Part shown: piece after piece, positions 1 to 13,339 of the stretch
How the letters are laid out: every line of letters begins with the position of its first letter
Position numbering within the stretch: the stretch's first letter is position 1
Assembly: GCA_005406025.1 (NCBI GenBank)
Contig: BGZK01000529.1
Coordinates: 186,001-250,000, forward strand
Source of the DNA: Eumeta japonica
Lineage: Eukaryota; Arthropoda; Insecta; Lepidoptera; Psychidae
Reading direction: 5' to 3'
Length of the DNA: 64,000 nt
Translations under genes and position numbers: made by a program
The notes under the pieces: model-generated
Databases searched by the model: none
What the model was told of the DNA's origin: nothing
Seen by the model: only the letters and a program-made list of their open reading frames with translations

Positions 1-3000
1 AAATATTTTCTTTTATTGAACCAGTGAATAATACAGGTTCCTAAAACATAAAGTATTATTAAACAACTCAATCATAGATAAATCACCAATAAATTTATAT
101 TCACCGACCTGACTGACAAACCCTATATGACTTCTCAACCATACAGGATCAACATCTCTGATGTCAACTCCATCTAATAAAATTCTACCCTTCTGAGGAT
201 CATACAATCTCAATATTAACGATGCTATTGTACTTTTACCACATCCAGAACGACCAACTAGTGCTATTGACTTCCCTGGTAGAAGGTGCAAACTGACACC
301 TTTTAATAATGGAGCACCTTGGTATGAAAAACAAATATTCTCTAATAAAATCTCTCCCTTCGGCTTTTCTTTAGGCCTTATACCACCTGAAATCACATTT
401 AAGTCAGAATTAGAGACTTTTTCTACTTACTTTAGAAAGTTATTCTACAGGTATTTTAAAATAATCAATTTTGTTTGACTGTTTGTGGAAAATATTAATA
501 ACCTGGTAACACATATAAAAGAAAAAATATTTTTTTCAGACTTTTTCAAATGTGGTGCCCCTGTTCGCATGTCAGTTAAAACTACTACCAAGTATTGAAA
601 ACTGTATCGAAAAAAAAAAAAACAAAAATATATGAACAGACAATACACCTATTTGTAATAATACATTTTATAGCTAACGCATAAAGGACCATATTGAATT
701 GAATAATACTTAATTTCCAATAAAATTATTTACTTATGACTTATATAATACCATAATTACATACTAATAATAATAACATTGGATAATATAAACTTGTATA
801 TCATATTAAATTACTGAAAAACACAAGAAAATTATAATATACTATATTATTTTATTCCACACTTGGTTACACTACAATATAAATACGAACCTGATACTGG
901 AATTGCAGGCTTTCTGTCAATTATCTCCCAAAGCTTGGTCGCAGCACCCAAGCCTTTGTTCATTTCTGTGTAAAAACTACTCAAACCACCTATGCTGATA
1001 CCGACATATGCTGCATACAGCAAGAAAGAAGTCAAATTTCCGACTGTTAATTGCTCTGTCGCTACCATTCCACCCCCATAATATAAAACTAAAATAATAA
1101 TAACATTTCCCGAGAGCCCAGTCTGAAAATAATTATATAAATAAATCATACTTGCATACACAAAACAAATAATTAAATTTTCACTTTATTGACATATTTG
1201 TGACTTTTCAAACATTGAAGTTTTTTATGCACACAAAATACCAAACAAAAATTATGAAACTTACCATTCCATAAAAACTTCCAACAGCTAACGATTCCTT
1301 ATAGGCTAGTTTTAACAGAGTCTCAATTCTACTATTATAAGTTTGACATTCTTTTTTTTCTTTGCTAAAAGCTTTTATAGTCTTTATATTGGAAATTTTC
1401 TCCTCGGCAAGCTGTAATAATTATTATATAAATATATGCAACTAAAAAATGTATATATTTTATATGTCAACACATAATTTTATCCATAGAAATATTTATA
1501 TCTTTAAATTTGAAAAATTTTGTTACTTTTAAAAGAATAAAGTTGTATTTCAAACAATTATAAAGACACTATTATATGAAGACTTGTAGGACAATAATAT
1601 TTCCCTGATTAAATAGAATATATTAATGTTGTAATAAAGTAAATAATTACCTCACTAGTTTGAGCTAGACTATCTTGTAATTGTCTCGTAATGCTACGTA
1701 CAAATCTTCCATACACAACGGCCAATACCGATACTGGTGGCACTACACATAATCCAATTAGAGCTAACGAGGGTGACATATAAAACTACAACAAGGATCA
1801 TAAAAATTACCATATTAATATTATTTAAGGTAACTATTACAAAAAACAATTTAGAATGGAACAGCTCATTTATATATTAACTAATTTATATTTTTAATAT
1901 TGCAAAAATTAAAATTGTTTTTAATAAGGTTAAAATTGTATATTTACTGTGCTGCATAACTTTTATTGCTTAACAAAGAATTCTTTTCATAACATTAAAA
2001 AAAAAATATCAATATTGAAATTCTATCTCTCATCTTTTTTTACATCTCTTCCTTTTTTGTGAACTTTTCTATATCTGTGTTGTATTTAATCAATTTTGGG
2101 GGTTAAAACAGAACTTTTGACTAGTGGAGAATGCTTATAAGCAGCATAGAAAATGAAAAATGATTGACTTGCAGGACATTCCTAAAACTGCCCGCTATGA
2201 TATTTATTGATGGGTCTTTAGAGTTTTTTGAATTATAAAAATTGTCTGTGTTTTTGAACTTTTCGAACTCAAAAATTTGGCAGGTAGTCGACTCTGAAAG
2301 CCTTTATTTTCGAACTTAATATTTTTAAAAAGCAGTAAATTCATTTCATTCAAATTTATTCAAGCAGTTGTTCATTTAAGTGTAATGAGCTCAATCATAC
2401 TCAAATGAACAACTTTATTACCTTTTCAAGCTCCCTAAGATCAAAAATCTGTATGTATTATTTTTCTATATATATGATATCTTTCGAATGCTTTGTTCAA
2501 TTTTGATCTCTCACAACCATCAAATTTTCATTAGTGATATGTCTTGAACAAACTCACTAAATTTGATACAATTTGCACAGATCAATTGTTTTTAAACAAA
2601 AATATAATCAATACTTAAAGTTTGGAACTTATTGGTAGAGAGAGTAGTTCAAAAAATATTCTAAAACAATAATTTTTGATAATTTTGTCAAGACAAACAC
2701 AAACACACGCACGCGCGCATGCATATGTACATACACACAAATTACTTGGAAAACCATCAAAATAGATTCCTAGAACGTTAGAATGTCAAGATCTGTTAAC
2801 AATTCTATTTTGGAAAATCGAACTGAACATATATTCCCAATTCATAAAAACCTTCCAATTGTCATAGTGAAAAGAAGAGGTTTAGAGTCATGGTAAAATA
2901 TTACTCAAATATTTGTATTATACTACGATGCAAAGCCATTAGTGTACAAGGTGGGAGACAGGAGTGAGACGCAAAAGAATCGTGTTCATAAAATAATATG

Positions 3001-6000
3001 AGTGGAAAAAAGCTTTGCGGAGCGAGGAGGGGGGGCGAAGCTCTAGAAGCTTTTTTTATGCCTTCTTCCTCGACGAAGCGCCGTTGCCATTGGCGCAATC
3101 ATCACAATAGTCAGTCACGGCAGAATCACTACAGCGTGAGCGACGCCCGTCTCGCCGTTACGGTATATATGAAGTGTTATGATTAAATGTGATTTATTAT
3201 TGGGCTTCGGGGTAGTCTTTAGAAATGTAGCAGTGAACATAATTGAATAAATCAGTTCCATTCACATCATGATGGTTGTTAGTCTTATTTCTTTCTCGAT
3301 CTCGTAGTATCAATATTCAATTAACAATGGCAAATTTTTAATTGATGTACTATTTGAAATTGTGTAAACCGTTGATTTTCGTCATGGCAGTTTTTGTACA
3401 ATAATGTGTTCATTGTATTATTTATTTCGAATTATGATGATAAAGCATTAATAAATTGTTTAGTCTATAATTAAAAAAAGGCCATTCGGCAGCCGAAATG
3501 GAAGTAACTTTTCAAACATTTCTCTTAAACTTTGTACAAGAAAAAGTTGATATCTTCAGAATTAATTTTTGTCATGTTAAAATACATTCTTGTGTGTATT
3601 TGAATGGATGAACAAATATTTATTAAGCCTAAAAAGATAAAAATTAAATTACATTACTCACCATCATACCAGTACCCGCAAGAACCATGAACAAGGAACG
3701 CAATCCATCACTTATATTCTGGCTAAGGTTACGACCAACGAGTTGGGTATCAGCAGATAACCTATTTACTAATTCACCTGTCGAAGTTCTGCCAAACCAC
3801 GCTGCCTCTTGTTTCATTATTGCCTCATAAACTTTTTTACGTAGTGCTTGTGTCATTCGTTGTCCTAGAAATGGTCCCCAATTTTCAGTATAAGCCCTCT
3901 AAATTTAATGTGAATTTTAAGAAATATAGTTTTTGAATATCAATTGTGTATGTTTTGAAATGATAAATGTTGGGATTCAGTCATTCCATTTTTGTCATTA
4001 ATTTTTAAGACAACTATAACTTTATCATGCAGGTACGAATTATATTGCCTTAATTAACACTTATTGTACTGCAATAATAAGACAAAATAAAATTGCTAAT
4101 ACTCTTGATATTCTATATCAACACAACCCCTTTTACCATGTAGCTCTCCTTGCAGACAACAACTATACTTATTCCCATTGGACTCTTTTTTTTTTTCTAT
4201 AAAACTGATATATAAAATTGATTATATTGTGTGCCAATGAGAATTATATTCACAGTATAACAGTATTAAAAATTAATAATAATCCAATGTTTACACTAAA
4301 AAATATATAATTTATAGGAAATAAGTAAATAACAATTCATGTTTATTGACTTCTTCAATATCATGTTCTTACTTTAAAATTTTAAGTTTTTATAAGTTAA
4401 TTCATAATCCTTTTTGTAGGAAAAATCGGGAAATATACACAGAAAAAGGACAGACGAGTTATCTGTAATAATGTATGAATATTCATTTCTGTACATTGAA
4501 AATATTATGAAAAAATATATGGAAAATCCTATTAAGTTCAAAATAATTGTTTTTAAAATGTCCATGTGTTTATTTACATGTATGTCCCCATGCATACATC
4601 ACTCTTGCAGGGGTTACTATTACCTTACTTAAAGTTTGATTAAAGAAATGTGATTTAATTTAATAAACTGTATAAATGGGACAGGTAAAATATATTTTGT
4701 GCCTATAAGAGTAGAGCTATAGGTAAAATTAATAAAATTGTGGTAATTGAATGGTTAATACTAGTATACATTGAGCTTTTATGGTACAGAAGACCTTACA
4801 ATTCAGAAACAGGTGTAACATGAACCAATGAAGTATTATGAAATAATGTAAAAACAGCAGTTTTCTTTAACATAAAAAGAAATATCTTAAAATAGGACTG
4901 AATATTAAAGAAATATTTAAAGATAAATATATTTGTGTATCACTGCTCCTCTTCCCCTTTATATAATACCAGATAATACAGAGTATAAGTCAGCGCTTTT
5001 GATCTATTCGACCACTGGAATGGAAGGTTACATTTTTATGGCAATCTATTATTACCTATTACTATTGTTAAACCCATCCCAAAGCTTTTCAGGTGATATA
5101 CCCATACACAAATAGCCAAACAGTAAAAAGAAAACTGGTAATAGATCTCAAAATGTCTTCTACTTCATCCAGAAAATTTCTAACTCTTTTTTTTTTAATA
5201 TACAATGTGCAAACTCAATTTATTATTTTTATTGTTGTATATAGAAAAATATTCTTACATAAAATCTAATTAAAAAAAATACAAGTATGAAAAATTCAAA
5301 TTTTCTAATTGGGGTTAAAATATTCCTAAAATTTGAATTATTGGTTATATTAAAAAATTGCTTGAGCTGTATTTGCTTAAAATTGTTGAAATAAAGATAC
5401 ACGAAATCTTCTTTATCATGAAATAATACATGACAATAAACATTTGCATAATGAAAATTTTTACTAATAAATAGATATTTGAATTAATATTAACCAGATA
5501 TAGACATGAGGTAGACCCTTCCAAAGTTACAGAGGCCACCAACAAGGAAAACTCCACATAACATCAAACATACTGCATCCAATTTCTCTCTTGCAGCTCC
5601 CAAGTCATTTGTACTGCTATAAATAATGTCTAAAACTTTTCCAAGCGAAAAAGGCACTGCCATTGTGACACTCGAAGATATAAATAACAAAGTGATTGCT
5701 CCTGTAATTGAGAAAGATATTACAGTATACCAATACAATAAATACATTGTCAAAAAGGTATTAATACATATACAAGTAGGATAAAATGTAGTAGAAATTT
5801 ATAGATATAGACATTACATAAATCGAAGTACAAAATAGGAAAAAAAATTATGAACATAACTTATACAAATTAACTATAAAAGATAACCTGTTAAAGTCCA
5901 CTTTTCAGATTCAGCTAAACCTACTAGTCTCTTAAGCTCAGAAGATTTTAATTTAACATTAATCCTATTATTTGTAGTAATACTCCTGCTGTCTTTCAAA

Positions 6001-6251
6001 TTCTCTAACTGAACATTCTTCTTCTGAGCATCAACTTGAGTTGTGTAGTACCTAAGCTTTACAGAAAATGAACGTAACGGGCAGTGGGATATTTTTTCAT
6101 GATAATTTTTCAAAATTGATACTTTCTGATTAGAAAGAAACCTTATTCCACACTTATAACACAAACTTCTTCGAATATCTAACGGTAAAATATAATTTTT
6201 GTGTTTACTTGGTATTTTTCGATCTAAAGTAAGTAATATTCTAGGCAACAT
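1..6251 (-). CDS. ABCB10: Mitochondrial half ABC transporter, ABCB10-like (3' end off window)
   Basis: This is an inner-membrane mitochondrial half-transporter, a family linked to haem synthesis and biliverdin export. Exons, from 5' to 3' on the minus strand: 6251-5888, 5701-5495, 3864-3662, 1785-1651, 1411-1265, 1122-891, 386-109 and 40-1 (cut by the window edge). The phases join cleanly. The start at 6251 has an in-frame TAG 33 bases upstream. The first ~120 residues are basic and presequence-like (many R/K). A six-helix transmembrane domain follows, carrying family motifs such as [16 protein letters not shown] (exon 3) and [13 protein letters not shown] (exon 6). The nucleotide-binding domain opens in exon 7 with Walker [10 protein letters not shown] and continues to GFVSQ; exon 8 resumes at EPVLFTGSI. 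The ABC signature and Walker B lie outside the window. The exon 7 donor is an unusual GTCGGT. Family identity is sure. ABCB10 rather than a close relative (ABCB8) is inferred from remembered sequence similarity. Confidence 0.92.
1786..3661 (-). other. ABCB10 intron 3 with dispersed repeats
   Basis: A 1.9-kb intron between exons 3864-3662 and 1785-1651. It holds an interspersed repeat at about 2160-2310 that is also found at 22728-22945, a short CA/CG-alternating tract at about 2695-2742, and a GC-rich block at about 2940-3175 that stands out from the surrounding AT-rich DNA. The short open frames crossing that block show no recognisable protein motif. No gene is seen in the intron. Confidence 0.7.
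3865..5494 (-). other. ABCB10 intron 2, AT-rich, nothing recognised
   Basis: A 1.6-kb AT-rich intron between exons 5701-5495 and 3864-3662. Short open frames here look random. I see no transposon termini, RNA gene or conserved protein segment. Confidence 0.7.
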
Positions 6252-9200
6252 ATTAATACTATTAATTAATTTTATGAATTTCTAATATATAGATAAATAA
6301 CAACAGTAAAAAAATATCAAACGTCATATATGTGACGCTAAGTGTTACCAAATATAAAAATAATACTTACCCGAAAACTGCGAGAAAAATTCCCAATGTT
6401 ACAATATAAAAAGATCAAAGAATTTGATTGATCGAAGAATCAAATTTTAAAGAAATTTACTTTCACTAATTTTAATTAGCTGAAATTTGAAAGAAAATAG
6501 TACCAAATTCAAAATTAACTTTAAAGCACCGGAATATCTGTAGATTTAAAACATTGCCTCCTTTCACGTAATTTATAATGACTTGTCCTCACTCCCTTCC
6601 CTTTTGGGTAGAACACAGTCTATTCCGAAAATCAGGTTGATAAATTAGTACATCGAACTTTAATTATAATTTTTGTGAAAATCTGCTAACGTAACAGCAG
6701 ATTGCGCCAAAAATAAAAGCGTAATTCTTAAACGTAGTTTGCTAAATTTAAGATATTGTCCAAACATTATTGGTCAAATCTTCCAGATTACTATTGCAAA
6801 TTACGTTTTAATTTTTGGAGAAATTTTCCGTATCAAAACCGTAAAAAAAATCCGTAAGTATCCAAAGCATTTGATATTTACCTATTTCGCACAGATTTTA
6901 TTACGTTGTGACAAAAGGGAAAACACGTTATCAACAATTTAGGTGCGAGTTTGACACAGTGTAATGTATACTATCATTGTTTGGAATATATTGTGCGCAT
7001 GACCTTACGTCACCTCCAACTTTGTTGGCTCGCCATATGTACGCTTTGCTACATGACAACCAGTGATTGCGCTATCAACGCAATTAAACATTTACCTCGT
7101 CATCCACAGACACTACAATATCGCATAGACTGGATGCTATATTAATTTCTTACAAATTGATCTATGGTAATAAAACTGTTTGATAATGTCCCACGCTGTA
7201 TGAGTATCATTATATAATTGTGACTTTGCAATATCGCCGTCTGGGTTGTTACATTGCATTGTTTGTTACATCGTAATAACAAATGTTCTGAACTTTAATG
7301 AACACCTACCTACCTACTTAGATGAATGTTAAGCATTTGCCACGAGAATTACACTCCTAATAAATGAATAGTATATAAATTCCAGAACTCCAATGATTCC
7401 TGATAAGATTCTAACTACAGTTCTTATACACTAATATGAGGGAAAATTTCGTATTTCGGCAACAATGTTATGCCTATTGCCACTGTCTATATTCAGATCC
7501 ACACTGCTGGGGAGAGAACTCATCATTTCGCCATTCCGAACGCACACCCCTCATCGATCGAAGTCTAATTCCAGGACTTTGACCGCCGAGCTTAAAATTG
7601 GCTTTTTTGTTTTTTTTTTATATATAATAGTTTTTAGTAGGTTTTTATGCTCAGAATGATAACTTTAGGAATGAAGCTTTAATTTTAATCTGTATTTGAA
7701 GATCTACATTACTATTTGAATGTATTTGAAGTAGCATTACTGACTTGTGTATTTTTTATTCTCTTTCGTGGTCTTGTGTGGGGTGAAAGCGTAAATTATA
7801 GTTATTAATAAAATCCTTTACATAAGTATATATTTTTGTTTATTATAAACAGTTTTAGTTAATTCGAGCTTTTTCAGGTAAAGTTTCAATCGACAAGCTG
7901 GGCTTGCGAAACGTTACTATTTTGGTTGAAGTTCCTTTGCAATGAAAATGTTGTGAAAATTTGTAAATGTTGACTTTATAGTTTATGTTTGATTAATTTC
8001 GTGATGTATAAAAGCATTTCAGCATTGAATATTCTTAAGTCTTGTCACATAGCATATCAATACTATACTACTTGTACATAAAAAAAATTCTATGTACAAA
8101 GTTTATTATTTTCAATTTTTTTTTTTATTATCGAATAGTTATTCTATTTTTTATATAATGCCTTAAATTTGCACATAAATGAATATATTTCATTATATAA
8201 ACTTAATTTTAAAACTCGCCACTTTTCCACTAATCCCAGTTTTAAATTTTTATTCACAAAACAAACAAAAAAATACAAATATTTATATTTTAGTATAGTC
8301 TACTAAGGGCTCCACATGTGCAAACAATAAATCGTTCTATTTGAAACAGACCCGGTATAAAAATGGACTTTAAAAAAAACACTACTTGAGCGCGGTCCTT
8401 CGACACCTTACAATGAAATGTCTCTCTTGAAAAAAATGTACGATGTGTTGATTTTTATTAAGTATTATTGTAAACTAGTTAAGTTAATGAATAAATAGAA
8501 ATAAGAACAATAATGAGGTTTATTTCTTTGTATTTGAAAAGACTTGGAAAGTACCGCTTTTCTAAGTTTAACATTTCTTTTTTTATTACTGGACTCCTGT
8601 TTCAGTTAGTTTTCTTTGTATAAAGTTAACAAATTTTATCTATATTCCTAAAATATATAACAACTATAGGGTCCTAGTTCTCTCTAACTCTATGAAAAAT
8701 GAAATTGTTTGCGTCCCGTCATTCGGCTTCGGCGCGGCGAGACGCGAAAATAGCGGACCGATGACGGTGGCACCGTGACAAAGCTAAGAGGCCCGTTATT
8801 TATGGTTCTACTGTCTCTCTGAGATATCGTACACACAGTTTGACATTTCATAAAGATTAACGACTTCCTGAGATCTTTTATATATATAGTAGTAAATACT
8901 GAAGTAGTATGAGTTCCTTATTAAATAAAATTAATTATTAGTTAAGTAATATTCACTAAATAATAATATGAAAAAATGATATTTTTGTCGAGTGCATTGC
9001 ACAAAAGTAGTCCCACAGTAGTTAATAAAATTGAAATAATAAAATTAAATTCATCAGCCTTTATTATTAATTAGTATACAAGCCGAATACCAATTCGATT
9101 AGACACACATCCAAACGGCCTATCTTTGACTTCATCCTGACGAATCGGCTGAGGTCGTATCGAGCATAGCATCCACGTGCCATACGGCTGTCGCGTCACC

Positions 9201-9640
9201 TGAATTCGCTTGGGAATCTAGTTATATCGACCGAAGTCTGCCTTTGTTATAAGCATCGACACAAAGCTATTGTTATTCCTGACCGATTGCCGTTTTCTAT
9301 TAGATTTCAAGGTTTATTTCACTTTTTCGTTTTATCTTATTCGAATGTTTACATAGATAAAGATTTACCTAAGTGTTTCCTCATCGAGGCCTTTGGGCTC
9401 TGGTGCGATCACTTGCAGTTCCGGGTTTCGGGTAGTCCCCGGCCAATAATATCGAACCGCCCCAGGACCTGCGCCTTCCTTTTTATATAAACAAAAGCTA
9501 AAAATGACAGAAAATACTAGATTTTATAAGAGTTTTTAGAGCTAGCTAATACTTTTTTACTGCGTAAACCCTAACGGGATGCGATAAATTCGTTCAGTAC
9601 ATTCATGTACATATAGGTTTCAACTGGGTATTCAGCGTGC
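6252..9640. other. Intergenic DNA upstream of ABCB10
   Basis: The first few hundred bases must hold the ABCB10 promoter and 5' UTR, but I see no clear TATA or initiator element that can be told from the AT-rich background. Islands of higher GC content at about 7490-7590, 8700-8810 and 9100-9480 look like insertions or fragments of dispersed repeats. None has termini or a reading frame that I can identify. Open frames here are short and do not resemble known proteins. Confidence 0.5.
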
Positions 9641-10863
9641 CTGAAAAGGTCCAGGATGTACTGCACGTACTTAAAGATTGATCAATTTTCTTGAGAGTAT
9701 GCAGAGACTGTGTCTAGCAATGACATCCAAATTGTAAAGCAGAACTTTACCGACAGCCTAACTGACAAAGAAAAATGTGATGTTTGTTTTATGGGAAGGG
9801 ATAATGCTATGAGATGTCAATATTCAAATAATGAGTGTAGCCTCCGACGAATTAAAATAGTAAGACAGGTTAATAAGAACTGTGAGATGTTATGTTAAAA
9901 AAAGAAGAATTACCTCAATGTAATGTAAGTTATAAAAAAGAATGAAATAACAATAAATGCAAAATAAAAACAAAATGTAAATAGTAAAACAGATATAAAA
10001 CTTACAAATGTAGATAGTTCCAAGTTAGTACACAAGAAAATTAAAAAAGAGAAAGAGAAAAGAAAATGGGTCACAAAAATAAAAAGAAATAAAGCAAAAA
10101 CGAGAAAAAAATTACAGAATCAAAAGAAAACAGTTACATGAAAAAAGAACGTGACGAAAGAAAGTAACTGACTATTTAATTTACCACCTACCTATTATAA
10201 TTGGATAATCACACATACAGAAGACTGCATAATTAAAGGGATGACTCTGAGAATAAAGCACACAAGGGTTGTTGTATTAATCACGGCAAGAGTGAATAAA
10301 AAAAAAAGCCTTTTTTACTTTTACTTTTGACGTAGATATGTCTGTCTTCGTTTTAATTAAGGCGCGTTAGCGCACTAACGCTATTTGTTGGTGCATAAAT
10401 GTACGAAGTCGAGCGTGACAGTTACCAACTTCGTTCAGATAAATACCAACACAGCATTGTTTAGGTATATGTTTATTTACAACAATGTTCGATATTAATA
10501 TTTTTGTAGCACTATTTTTTTTCTTCCATTAATTCTTCTGTATATCTCTGAATTACAACTATACAAGTCAATTTATTACTTCCGTGTTCACAAACCTAAT
10601 TTGTCATTGAATTTGAAAAAAAAATATGGAATATTTGAATAAGACTTTCATTATTATCTAATCTAAAGGAATATCGTCAAACATGTAGAAACTTATTAAA
10701 CGTGTTTCCGCCAAAAATACCCCTTCTTAACAAAGACATATTTAACAATACTTTTCCAGGCTATACAAGAAAATATCACTGTACTGACAACACTGTATCT
10801 TTACTTTTAGGAAACCTCAAATCTCATTTTGAATCTAGTCCTAATATTCCTAATAATTTAAAG
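9641..10863 (+). other. Possible fragments of an unassigned element, interrupted by a hAT
   Basis: Two short plus-strand open stretches, 9710-9898 and about 10702-10863, look more protein-like than their surroundings. The first has two Cys-containing motifs (CDVC and CQYSNNEC). The second runs up to the hAT insertion at 10864, and the same frame resumes after the target duplication at 13340 and stops a few codons later. Between them (about 9900-10160) the DNA is an A-rich purine run. A near-palindrome with arms GCGTTAG / CTAACGC lies near 10360-10385. I do not recognise the family; both stretches could be chance open frames. Confidence 0.3.
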
Positions 10864-13339
10864 CAGGTATGGGCAACCTTTGACATGTTGTGGGCCAAAC
10901 TTTAGTGTGCAAATACGTTCGCGGGCCGCGTTCAAAATTTGTGCATTTTAAAGTACTGTTCATAATTTTTAGCGATAGATATCAGACATAAAATAATACG
11001 ACAATGTTATTATAATACAATTTAATAAAATAACGAAATTAAATGAAAAAAATAGGTACATCATAATTAAATCGTGAAATTTGGAATTACTACAAACCAC
11101 GAAAGTTAAATAACGAAACCGAAATTAATGAGGCATTTGAGCTTGAATTTGGGAAACTAATCCATTTGAATTAATTTCACTGATACAAAGACATAAAGAA
11201 TTTTCTAAATTATCAGCCTTGTACGATGTTTGGTTTATCAACTTTCATTATTGAAAAGAACTGTTCGCATTTGTAAGTACTGCCAAACACACAAATGAAA
11301 CTTCTTGCGAATTTTCTAAGCTGCGGAAAATGGTCTTCTTCGAGCTATTTTTTTGTAGAAATCGCACAGCTCCACGACTTCAAATTTAAATTTTAGGAGT
11401 GAGTTTTCTTGAATCTCGATCAATTCCATTTACAAGTGTATTGGAGCATTTAGTTCATTACTTTTTGTTGGAGTAGCAAATAAATTGAAACAATCTTTCA
11501 TGTTTTTGAAATCGCTAAATCTGTTCGAAAACTGCTCCGACAGTAACTTGAGTTCTTCGACGCATTGAGCATAAGCAATATTTTCATACGCAAACAGCGT
11601 GGTCAAATGGTAACTGTTACCAGACAGCATCTCTGCTTCCCACAAGCGGATTTTGTTCTGAAACGCCTGCAAATGGCTGTACAAATCATTTACAAGCTTG
11701 TTTTTGAAGTCTCAAATTTAAATCATTCAAATAGCTTGTAAGGTCGACTAGAAATGCTAAGTCACGTATCCATTTTGGGTCACTAAATTCAGATAGTGGT
11801 TTATCCTTTATTTGCATAAAATCTGCTATCTCATTTCTGAGCTCGTAAAATCGTTTCAGCATTGTCTCTATGCTTAAACACCTAACTTCACAATAATATG
11901 TTACGTCGACAAATTCAGCTTAAATTTTATCAAAAACACCTTAAACTGACGATGGTTAAGCCCTCGGGATCGAATAAAATTGATGGTTTTTACTACCACA
12001 TTCATAATATTCTGGAGTCAAATGGACTTAGAACACAAGTTCTGTTGGTGGATAATGCAATGAAGGACTATCAAATCATCTTTTTTACACATTTAATTCA
12101 GTTGCTTTTTCATTCAAAATTCCGATGAAACCTTTACGTAAGCCGACCATAGAAGGTACACGATCGGTGCATACTTCAACTAATTTTGACCATGGCAAGC
12201 CAACACTTTTGAACTTCATTAAAAATGTCCTTCCCTAAAGTGGTTCCTTTCAGCAGCTGTAAAGCACGCAATTCCTCAATAACAATGAACTCTTTATCAA
12301 CACGTTGAATAGATATAGCCAGTTGGCTGTGTCAAACAAATCGATGTTCTCGTCTAATGCTACGGAAAATGGTTCGAAACCAGCCACACGGTCAGTCAAT
12401 GTTGTTTTTATATCATTAGCCATCATTTCTATACGTCGGAAAATAGTCAGTCTTGACAAAGTATTTTTTTCAAATTAATTTTTCTTTTCAGGACACAAAA
12501 AAACTGTAAACTTTTAACATACACTCCTTGATAAATTCTCCTTCGGCAAATGGTTTTAACGACTTTGCCAATTTAGAACTATAAAAGTAGCTTTCACAGC
12601 ATTATCAGGTTATGTTCTTTGTTTATGAAACATTGCTGCTGTTTTTTCAAATTTGCGATAAGGTTCTGGATTTCGTCTTTTCTTATTTGTCCTGTCAGTG
12701 AGTGCAGCATGGGATGCTTAATTCAGTAATGCCTCTTTATATTGAATTATTTCAGCAATGAAACGGATTCATTACACAGCCAACAAATAGGTTTACCATT
12801 GTGCAAGATAAAAAAGAATTCTTTAGTCCATTTTTGTTGAAACTAGCGACCCTCTGCATCTACTTTTCGTTTCTTTCCACCAGACATCATTTTCGTTTAC
12901 TTTTCTTGCTATAAACTTAATAACAAAATATAATTAATAAGCATTCAAGATGCACACAAAATCACAAAGCAAATTGACGGCACTAGCAGTTCGCTAGGAT
13001 ATCGCTAGCCAAAGTTATAACCTCAGTAACTTAAATAGAACTGAACTAAAGTTTGGGCCATCCACCCGCTTATATAGGCAAAATAAAGGAAAGATCTAGA
13101 ATCGTCTAGTGTAGAATAACTGAGAAGCAATAATCTTTTATTGCGCCGCCAGTGAAGCAGCATACATCAAAGGCTTTGATATTTGCCGCCTCACTCTTTG
13201 ATGATCACCGCCACTCAGCCTGCTCGCTCACTTGATTCCATGAGTATTAGTAAGTTCTGTAATATATTTTTTAATGGGTTTTTCAAAATGTGGCGGGCCG
13301 GATCAAATCAAACAGCGGGCCGGTTGATGCCCACATATA
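10864..13339 (-). mobile_element. hAT-family DNA transposon, BED-finger (GTF2IRD2/EPM2AIP1-like) type, decayed
   Basis: The element is bounded by the 8-bp direct repeat atttaaag at 10856-10863 and 13340-13347, the size expected for hAT insertions. The left terminus begins CAGGTATGGGCAACC. The right terminus, read inward, is a degenerate relative (8 of the first 12 positions match) and has lost its canonical CTG end. Both ends carry runs of GGGCC/GGCCGG just inside the termini, as this group often does. The interior encodes a minus-strand transposase relic (11125-12890). Length is 2,476 bp. Frameshifts and stops in the coding part make it non-autonomous. Confidence 0.82.
11125..12890 (-). pseudogene. 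hAT transposase relic with BED zinc finger
   Basis: The probable start is the tandem ATG pair at 12885-12890. It opens with SGGKKRKVDAEGR and a BED-type finger (KPICWLCNES followed by RHY and KH). Next come VALDENIDLFDTANW (about 12360-12290), a region with FYELRNEIADF and FSDPKWIRDLAFLVDL (about 11860-11740), LYSHLQAFQNKIRLWEAEM (11683-11620) and the C-terminal VFGSTYKCEQFFSIMK (about 11290-11235). The frame ends at TAA 11125-11127. Several stops and at least three frameshifts separate these blocks, so no intact protein can be made. The order of blocks matches the animal protein group that includes GTF2IRD2 and EPM2AIP1, which is itself hAT-derived. Confidence 0.82.

Noticed and set aside
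4933..5115. Plus-strand open frame in ABCB10 intron 2
   Set aside because: Low complexity, intronic, no motif or partner exon; expected by chance in AT-rich DNA.
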